64,000 bases of DNA, from positions 181,181-245,180 of the forward strand of contig MNCI01001925.1 of assembly GCA_015680685.1 (NCBI GenBank), in the 5' to 3' direction. Origin of the DNA: Gnetum montanum (taxonomy: Eukaryota; Streptophyta; Gnetopsida; Gnetales; Gnetaceae). This document shows positions 56,854 through 64,000 of this stretch, piece after piece; the stretch's first letter is position 1; each line of letters starts with the position of its first letter. Position numbers and translations under genes: made by a program. Under the pieces are notes generated by a model. It did not search any database. It saw only the letters and a program-made list of their open reading frames with translations, and had not been told where the DNA came from.

Positions 56854-57450
56854 CAATGTGGATTACCAAGGAACATGAATAGCTTCATGGACTTCATGAT
56901 AGTCATCCTAGTTAAATAGTGGAGCATCATCATCACTAAATGATCCTGATACGTTTAGATTCTAGAATCTAAAGATTATATTAGCATTCGAAGTTTTGAT
57001 TGCACCATGATAAGTGGTTTCTAATAATGAGCCTTTGTGGAAGACAGACCCTTTTTATTTCTTATCTACTTTATCATTTTTCTCTCCATTTGAATGGTTA
57101 AGTGGAAAGCTACAATAAGTCTCACCTACTACCTTTTGATATTAGAGCTTTTACATTTTATGGGGTTTGTAGTCATTATACTTTGGCTTCAAAGCCACAT
57201 AAAATAAATAATCATCCTCTAGGTTAATGTTGACTAAGGTCTTTTAAAGATCATGTGATGTAGCTTCAAATAGTTCCTTAGAGAACTATGCATAAGAATC
57301 ATGTCATCTTCTTTACTTAGCTTGGTGATAAGTCAAAAAGAAACTAGCAGTAGGATCACATCCCTTGAGTTTCTAAATGAGATAGAAGGCCTCCATTTTA
57401 TCACATTTTTATTTTTTAAAGGTCTTGATAGGCTTTGAGTGTTATCTTTC
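56854..57450 (-). pseudogene. gag: gag/protease-linker remains of the second Athila-like element
   Basis: SFFLTYHQAK, FSKELFEATSHDL, KTLVNINLEDDYLFYVALKP, KYNDYKPHKM (57345-57150), then GSVFHKGSLLETTYHGAIKT and SGSFSDDDAPLFN (57040-56930). One frame with stops. The text continues on the other side of LTR D. Confidence 0.5.
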
Positions 57451-58553
57451 ATATCATTTGTGTTTGAAACCAATACATAAAACTAAGGAGATACATATTT
57501 AGGTCTGAAAATATTAAGATAAAAAATGTCCAAGTATTTGAAGCAATGCATTAACATATTTCCTAGAAACACTACCAATGATAGGGGTTTTTCTCATCAT
57601 GATCAATTGTATTATATCATATAGAATGTGATATGATGCAATCATAAGCTTCAAAGGTGATGTTGAGTGGATTTCCATGAATAATTATCTATATTATTAC
57701 ATTTAATAAATATAGAAGAGATTATAAAACATATCATACAATGAAAACCCATGTTACCATGGTCTAAGAAGAAAGAAAATATTTATAATTTGATATTTTA
57801 TGATTTTTATGATTTTTATTTATTTAGAATAAAACATTAATAAACATACATGCATCATAATCCATCATAGAGGCACATGTAATCCCCTATGATATAGATT
57901 TAATAATACATACAAAAAGTAATAAATAGTTCATAATCATAACCTTGATATCTCAATAAATTACCATTGAGTTATAACCTACTTAGATAATAATGAATTA
58001 TTGTAGTTTAACGAAATAAAAATTAAATAAATAATTTCAGCATTTTACTATTTTAAGCCTAAATAATATAAAAAAAGGGAAACCCATGAGATTTATTTAC
58101 TACACAAACACTGAACTACATATCAACCAAATTGTTCTAGGCTACATAAGTAAGGTATTACTCTGACAAAGTCTAGTAACACTTGTGAAAGTGATGAATG
58201 AAAAAAACATACAAAAAAAAGGTAATAAAAAGGTAATAAACTTACCTATAGAAGGAAGAGCTCTTCACATAAAATTAATATCAAAAGCCTAAATGGAATT
58301 CTTAAAATATCTAAGATGTGTATGAAAGCTTATCCTAGGTATTTATGGTTCTTGCAATGTAATAGTGGATTTCTCCAATGTCCAAACATCAACAAAGGTT
58401 CTTCAACACAACCTATGTTAATCCTAATTATGCCCAAGGGTCAAGTAGGTTGAGCCAAGCTTGATAGAGGATGCATCAACACCCATACACTAATGTAGGA
58501 TAGTTAGTAAACTATATTAGTAAACCCTTCCAAACCATACTTCCAACTACTTG
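57451..58553. other. AT-rich non-coding sequence
   Basis: No supported gene or repeat. It separates the second Athila-like element from LTR E. Confidence 0.4.
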
Positions 58554-60592
58554 TGACATCCAAAAGTGTTAGTGGCTAGAACACTAAGAGGTTAGCGGGC
58601 ATATAGCCTAACCTCGAATCTATGCAAGGGCCATGCTAGAAAGTAGAAACAAGGTGCCCTAAATAGTCTTGTCAATCAAACAAGGACTTATGTGGTGCTA
58701 ATATGATCATGTATGAGAGGGGTTTATGCAGTGTTACATGTGGGCATCAAGGCTAGCTAAGATAGAGTGTAGTGGCATGTCTTGGCCTGAGAATAGTGAT
58801 GTAAATGTGCAAATATGTATAAAAAAATGAGAAAATCCAAGCACTATGCTAAATACCCAAGAAAAATGCTTGAGAAATGTAACAAAATTTGAGAACAAAA
58901 GTGCACCACACCAAAAGGGGGAGCGTAGCTATTGCAGGAAAAGAGGTGATAGTGGTACGTGGTGTACAGGTAGGTACAATGGCAGTGTATTAGTGTAGTC
59001 ATAGTCTCTAGGGAATCTAGGATGTGGAACTGATGGGTGCCATGGAGACTGAACCTACTAGGTTGGCTATTGTTGTGTTCTATAGGGACAAAGGTGAACT
59101 ACATTTTAGGAGGTGCCAAGGTGCAAAGTATTAGGTGTGCTCAGGTGCTCAAGTGTGAGAATGCGAGGGATTCTTAGAAATTCAAAATTCCCAATTCTCC
59201 TTTGATTTTCCAACCCCTAAAATGTTGAACATTAGGATATTTATAGGGCTAGGGTTAGCGTGAAATGAAAATCTAGTGCCATGTGGCATGAGAAGATTGG
59301 ATGCCATGTGGCATGAGGGTAGGTAGGGTTATGCTAACATGCTATGCTCCCATAGGAGTAGTAAAGTGTAATGCTCTACAGTATTGCAATGGATCCCTAG
59401 AGGCTACTAAACCATGACTACACTACCAAGACTACATGTGCTAGAGTTTGAATGACCATAATGTACCTACAAATAAGGCAAAAAATATTGCAATTTGGAG
59501 GCTACACTCCAGGACTATGTCTTCCCCTCTTTTGAGTAGGGTGAAGTGTAGGAACAATTTTGGGGACTAATGCGAGGTGCAAAAGAGATACAAATTACTA
59601 ACCTTACTTGTTAGAGGAATGTTAAAGCTGAGAAAAAGGCTAATGCTAAGTTGTAGAGGCTTTTATAGGCAGTTGGAGGCTTTTCTTTAGTGTCAAGCTA
59701 GCTATGCTCTAAAGCGTAACATAACACTTAGTCAAATTTTGGCAAAAACTGATGTCCAACATTGGTTACATTGGGTACATTGGGGAGTGTAGTAGGGATG
59801 CTTAGCAAACTTTTGATAGCATTTATGGTCTTCTTTTATGGTACACTTGCTATGCTCTAGGACGTAGTAGGAGAGGTAGCCTTAGGAGTTAGAACACTTG
59901 CCAAAATGTTTCTTCCATGTTGAGCTATCTTGATAACCTTTTGCCTAACACTTAGGCAAAACTGGACATTGAAAAGTGTGTTGCACTGGCTATGTTGGGA
60001 AGCATAGCAGGGCATAGCAACCTAAAAGATAGAAAATTTGCCAAACTATTTTTTTCATCCCAAGAAACCTTGACAACTTCTAGCTTGGCACTTGGCCGAA
60101 GTGGCCATTGGAACATGTGCTATGCTGGGGAGCATAGCAAGCATGGAAACCCAAGAGCTAGAAAATTTATCAAACTATTTCATTCATCCCAAGAAACCTT
60201 GAAAACTTTTGGCTTGGCACTTGGGCACACTGGCCATGGAAAAGTGTGATATGTTGGCTATGCTAGGGAGCATAGCAAGCATGGCAACCCAAGAGCTAGA
60301 AAATTTGTCAAACTATTTCATTCATCCCAAGCAACCTTGACAAATTTTGGCTTGGCACTTGGGAAAACTAGCCATGGAAAAGTGTGACATGCTGGCTATG
60401 CTGGGGAGCATAGTAGGTAGATTCAAAGCATAATAAGACACTTAGAAAAATTTTCATGCAAAATAGGGCTTGATGCATGCTACGCTGGCTATGCTATGGA
60501 GTGTAGCATCAACACTTAGAAAATTTCGCAAGTTTTGACACTTAGACAAATTTTATGTTGAAGTGTTGAGACTCAAAATTGATGGTATTTCA
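58554..60592 (-). repeat. Tat-type LTR E, 3' LTR of a truncated minus element, 2.04 kb
   Basis: In its own orientation it begins TGAAATACCATCAATTTTGA (60592 down) and ends CACTAACACTTTTGGATGTCA (58554). Landmarks on plus: CAAGGGCCATGC (58625), GTGCCCTAAATAGTCTTGTC (58653), AAACAAGGACTTATG (58679), TATA on minus at 59245-59239. Upstream of the TATA it carries a 130-138 bp tandem array with hairpins. Confidence 0.82.
59870..60530. repeat. Tandem array of 130-138 bp units with GCTATGCT-4-AGCATAGC hairpins
   Basis: The word AGCATAGC(A)AG starts at 60001, 60131, 60269 and 60407, spacings 130, 138 and 138. Each unit also has AGCTAGAAAATTTRTCAAACT and CTTGGCACTTGG. Perfect 8-bp stem with loop GGGG at 60119-60138. 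An 85-codon frame here is only the repeat translated. Confidence 0.88.
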
Positions 60593-60840
60593 AGGGTTCC
60601 TCTTTGTTGACATTTAGAGGAGTGGCCTAAAAGAAATTGATAAAGAATACAAAACACCATAGAAAACATGACATCAACACTATTTGTTAGTGCTTGATTG
60701 GATAATGCTTCACCACGCTTGAGAGTGCTAAGGAAATAAAGTATGGCAGGGAATAGATTAAGGAGATGGATCAAGGGATAGTAAGTAGAGAAGATGCTCA
60801 TTGCATATGTGGCTGTAGGATGCATCATCATTATGGCTTT
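60593..60840 (-). other. Purine tract and end of the 3' untranslated part of a Tat-like element
   Basis: Minus reads CAACAAAGAGGAACCCT directly before LTR E. The next ~230 bases match the corresponding part before LTR B and C. No integrase lies beyond, so the element is cut off near 60840. Confidence 0.65.
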
Positions 60841-60859
60841 TTTCCAAGTTGTGATCCCT

Positions 60860-61130
60860 CATTGGAGTGCTTGTGAGAAAGTCAATAGATGGTGATGGCT
60901 TACCCATGAAATTTTGACCTCTTGTCAGAGTGCTTGTAAATGTTGGCGACCATTTGGGATGCGATCGCCAACGAGTGTCCTTGAACAGGATTTAGGTGCC
61001 TGCTGGTCTCTGGCTACACCAAGGCCCAGATACCTCCAAATAGACTCAGTAGTTAATGTGAGTATGTGTGTGTGCTGTTGCAGCGTGCAGTTGTATGAAA
61101 TGTGACAATTTCATTGTGTGTGAACTACAA
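60860..61130 (+). other. CpG-containing, perhaps low-copy sequence with a candidate exon
   Basis: A 63-codon open frame (60914-61105) includes RPFGMRSPTSVLEQDLGACW and SLATPRPRYLQIDSVVNV, then a possible donor (AAT|GTGAGT at 61058). A short hairpin TTGGCGA...TCGCCAA lies at about 60944-60972. No family recognised; the composition change from the LTR is clear. Confidence 0.3.
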
Positions 61131-61500
61131 ATGACTTACTTTAAAGAGATTCAGCCAACTTTGTCCAGTACTATGAGTTATTGAAAGTTTCCTATTTTGT
61201 TCAACTACCCAGTCTATGCGGTCCTTAAAATACCTGCTTGTAACAAGTAAAATTTTGCAAAAACATTTGAGCACAACTCTGCAAATCTACTCCTAATTTT
61301 CCCCAGAGAAAGAGGTAGTTCCACAAGAAAACTAGAAGTAGAGCAAGATTCAATGGAAATAGACAGAAAAGAAAAGAAAGCAGAAAGCAGATTTGTGTGG
61401 ACCCCAAATATTTAAACAAGGTAAAATGACACGAGTAAACACTTTGCAATAAAGCTATTCCAAATTCAATATCTACGAATTTTTCAAACCTCCAAGGCTC
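61131..61500. other. No feature seen
   Basis: The 93-codon minus frame (61506-61225), Leu/Phe/Cys-rich, shows no motif, start context or splice support, and I do not call it. Confidence 0.35.
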
Positions 61501-62650
61501 AACCAAGCAATATCTTCAAGACAATCCTACTGTGCTACCAAAAATCGTTGTGTAAACTACCACGTATGAGACTCCACTTTGACTAGACAATAGATGCCAA
61601 AGATTGCATTCAAACAGAACATTTAAAAGACTTGACAATTTCTAATTGAAATAACACGGAAAATCACTTTAAAGATAAAGAAGCTATTCTGGTCCCATCA
61701 AAATACCAAAGATTTTCTGAACCCTCTCGGCTACTAAATTGTTCCATGGCGTGACTACAAATAGAGGCTCTCTTCCAACAATCCAATAACAGTTCCCAAA
61801 CATTGCTCAATAACGAAATTTACTACTAAAATGCTCTCAAGGCTTTTAAACATAAGCGCTTCTATGGCAAAATTTTAATAGAAATTTCTATCGGGCAACA
61901 AGAACAGTAAGAGCAATCTAAAAATCCCAAAATTACTTGCCAAGGATGATACTATCTAAACCACTAGCTAAGCAATTTAAACAAAACAAAAAATGAAATA
62001 CATAACTCACAGGACCATGACAAAGAGGCTGAAATATTTATTCTAGCAAGCCATCTTGCAAACAATCTTCTTTACAAATCTTCTTTGCTCCCAAGTGTGA
62101 GAAGTCCTTCTTATGCTTCCCCCCCATGATGCCTTTTTATAGGGTTCCAAGGTAGGTAGGGAAGTTACAATTTCAAAATCTCCCACAAATATCTCAAAAA
62201 TATCTCTCCTAACTTTTCTCTCAAGTAACTTGACTAACGAATTAGAAAATTTCTTGCCCAACAAGTTAGGTAAGTTACAACAATTTTTGGGTGGTTGCAA
62301 CCACCAAAGAGGAAAAAGAAATTGACAAGTGACCTTGGAAGTTACAATAGTATAGAGATTTTTTTTTAAAAAAAACAATTCCTAAGATACATAGGAACAC
62401 AAGCTATAGTGACAACTTACTTCATACATATATATATCTTTTAATTTTGCCTCTTTAAGATGAGATGTCAAGTCTTCTAAATGATGTACAAGGAAGTTGC
62501 AATTTTCAAATATTCAAAAATATCTTCAAAAATATCTCTCCTAACCTTTCTCTCAAGTAACCTGACTAACCAATTAGAAGATTACTTTCCCAACAAGCTA
62601 GGAGAAAGTTACAACAATTTTAGATAGTTATGAAGAGAAAATCTGCAACT
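61500..62650 (-). repeat. LTR-like block with TATA box, poly(A) signal and a doubled upstream part
   Basis: On minus CCCTATAAAAAGGC (TATA, about 62147-62134) is followed about 100 bases on by TAGAATAAATATTTC (AATAAA, about 62046-62033), the spacing expected of an LTR R region. Upstream of the TATA, GTTACAAYTTTCAAAT...AATATCTCTCCTAACYTTTC and CTCTCAAGTAACYTGACTAA recur at about 62163-62285 and 62490-62620. No TG...CA limits or coding region found, so this may be a solo LTR or a plain promoter. Confidence 0.45.
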
Positions 62651-62870
62651 GATAAGTGTTTACATCATACATGATACAAGAATTTGGTCTTTTTTCTTTC
62701 AATATAATTTAAATATATAGGTAAGTACCCAGCATTTATATTCAATAATTATCTTTGAGGCTACGTTTCATCATTCATAATTTTTTTTAGAAATATAATA
62801 AGTTATAAAATTAACTTCATAGGATAGCGAATACGTTAACTTTATGGGAGGGTGAATATATTGCAAACAT
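62651..62870. other. AT-rich sequence, nothing seen
   Basis: No gene, repeat or clear signal. Confidence 0.35.
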
Positions 62871-63210
62871 AAATGTTTTGTAACGTGGTTAACCGCGTTG
62901 CTTTGCTTGCTCGTTCTGTGCGCGCTCCCTCCCGCGATTTGTGTGCCACCACTACCGAACTACTTCGTCTGTTATTTTTCTGCCACCGCTCTACATCGGA
63001 TTGGCCCAAGGTCACGATTACTACTGTTGGTTTGTTGCTGACGTCACCGAAACCCTGCTGCTACTTTGCTGCCGCCTTCTCCATGTCTTCCGGATCCGCC
63101 ATGGCTGTGTGTCATCTATTGAACCTCCAAAAACACGATTGCAGTTGGAACAGCTTTTTCGCAGAGCTCGGTATAGTTACTAACTTACTCATATCAACGG
63201 TGCACTGACT
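62870..63210. other. CpG-rich island, possible promoter or first exon of an unidentified gene
   Basis: About half G+C with many CpG, in contrast to most of the window. Both strands are open. On minus an ATG at about 63103 gives MADPEDMEKAAAK, then TAG, then about 65 further open codons to 62870. On plus frames of 111 (62873-63208) and 80 codons (62941-63183) overlap. None has a recognisable domain, and open frames are expected at this composition. The start context CCATGGCGG on minus is good for plants. Confidence 0.35.
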
Positions 63211-63397
63211 TAAATTCGAGAACCTTCAGCAATGGTGTCTTGCCCCTATTCATGGACAGCGTCCAAGTCTGGCGCATTCGTATTTTTGTTTTGCAGTTTT
63301 TCTCATAACTATCCGGAGTTGCAGGCAAAGGCATAGGCGTAGCAACCGACTGCGTTCTGACCTTGCTTTATTCATTTTCTGTATTCTTTGGCCAGGA

Positions 63398-63535
63398 AAT
63401 TAAGCTTACTATGAAAACAGAACAAAGAAACCCTCCATGGCAAGTGTTTGATGAAATTACAAATAGAATATGGAGTGATTTTTGGCATTTTCTTGGTCAA
63501 TTTCAGCAGCAAGCATCACTACGTTTTTGTTGCCA
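63398..63535 (+). other. Candidate exon
   Basis: A good acceptor (CTGTATTCTTTGGCCAG|GAA) precedes EIKLTMKTEQRNPPWQVFDE and ITNRIWSDFWHF, ending at a TGA near 63537. The acceptor and protein-like composition are the only support. Longer frames to 63837 are Phe/Leu-rich and unsupported. Confidence 0.25.
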
Positions 63536-64000
63536 TTGATACTGCATTTTTCTTTTTGTGTTTAACCCTGTTTCTGCAAGTATTCAGCAACTGTTTCTGT
63601 GCTTTGTTCAGTGCCATTTTGGAGGCCCTCTCTGGTTTCTTGCCATTGCAGATTTTTTTTTATTTTCCTATATTTTTCGGTACAGCAATGGTCACAGAGA
63701 ATGGGGATTCCAGTGGCAAAGTGCTGGGGAAACCTGTTTCTGTCTTTCTATATGAATGTTTATTTCTACAGAGTACATGGCTTGAAACTATCCTATGGGA
63801 TAATGGGTTGCTATACTACCTTGGGCTCTTACAATAATACAGAGCATCTCCTTCATTTTGCAACATTTCACTTTTTCCTTTCAGAGAAAAACATTTTGCT
63901 TCATAGAGGAATATATTCTTAAATTTTACAGGGGAAATAACTTCACCCTGCCCAGACTACTGAACTTGCAATATTCATCTATAAACCTCAGTGAATTAAA
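63536..64000. other. T-rich sequence, no supported feature
   Basis: Three overlapping plus frames exist, all Phe/Leu/Cys-rich owing to the T content, without motif agreement. Could be intron or 3' region of a gene continuing to the right. Confidence 0.3.

Larger units (their letters stand above)
52538..57450 (-). mobile_element. Second Athila-like element, minus, interrupted by LTR D, no LTRs of its own seen
   Basis: On minus: gag/linker remains (57.4-56.9 kb), [LTR D], protease linker, RT, RNase H, integrase zinc finger. Coding similarity stops at about 52560, next to the end of LTR C, so the rest of integrase is missing. RT and RNase H wording is Athila-like. Many stops. Confidence 0.82.

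Noticed and set aside
59992-60249. 85-codon plus frame with internal protein repeat
   Set aside because: It only translates two units of the 130-138 bp tandem array in LTR E.
63448-63922. Three overlapping Phe/Leu/Cys-rich plus frames, the longest 129 codons, as a membrane protein
   Set aside because: T-rich sequence gives hydrophobic frames in all phases; no start context, family motif or splice agreement.
1-64000. CRISPR arrays, bacterial operons, tRNA and rRNA genes
   Set aside because: No regularly spaced direct repeats with unique spacers, no prokaryotic gene layout, and no tRNA or rRNA sequence noticed on either strand by eye.

Overview
The window looks like nuclear DNA of a plant with a large, retrotransposon-rich genome. 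It is AT-rich, almost filled by decayed Ty3/gypsy LTR retrotransposons, and has only a little CpG-containing, possibly genic sequence at its two ends. The abundance of old Athila-like and Tat-like elements and of solo LTRs would fit a gymnosperm, but nothing here proves the clade. No complete intact gene was recognised.

Layout. 1-2.6 kb: two N-terminal exons of a minus-strand gene that runs off the left edge, then a short-repeat field with a GC-rich, organelle-like island. 3.7-6.7 kb: a chromovirus-like gag-pol wreck on plus. 8.0-9.0 kb: a minus-strand broken reading frame, perhaps of the plant transposon-protein type. 10.5-20.7 kb: a complete but dead Athila-like element on minus, with two ~0.9-kb LTRs, a tRNA-Asp-like primer site, gag, protease, RT, RNase H and integrase. 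22.0-22.6 kb: a second Athila-like integrase tail. 22.6-28.6 kb: a hairpin-rich array, a possible promoter, and a decayed multi-exon gene of unknown family whose exons keep one reading frame across introns.

28.9-42.3 kb: minus-strand Tat-like sequence (a gag plus 5' LTR, then a 3' LTR, integrase, second RNase H, RNase H, RT). A solo Athila-like LTR is nested in the second RNase H and has a perfect target-site duplication. 42.3-44.6 kb: a 426-bp foldback element and a broken PIF1-type helicase. 44.7-52.5 kb: a second Tat-like element on plus, pointing away from the first, with a 2.2-kb 3' LTR. 52.5-57.4 kb: a second Athila-like element on minus, split by a CpG-rich Tat-type solo LTR with a perfect target-site duplication. 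58.6-60.8 kb: another Tat-type 3' LTR. 60.9-64 kb: mostly low-copy-looking sequence with an LTR-like promoter/poly(A) block and a CpG-rich island.

Common thread. Four of the five Tat-type LTRs recognised here (30.4, 50.3, 55.4, 58.6 kb), and the region upstream of the multi-exon gene, carry short perfect or near-perfect palindromes or tandem units in a loose array upstream of a TATA-like box; the fifth (32.4 kb) has weaker ones. The LTRs differ greatly in length (about 1.46 to 2.25 kb), apparently through this array. Both Tat pol regions are also flanked on both sides by the same minisatellite built on TTAAACTAGC. Most inactivating stops in the elements and in the multi-exon gene are TAG/TAA/TGA where Gln, Arg or Trp codons are expected, as cytosine-methylation decay produces. 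All identifications are by reading motifs; no database search was possible.
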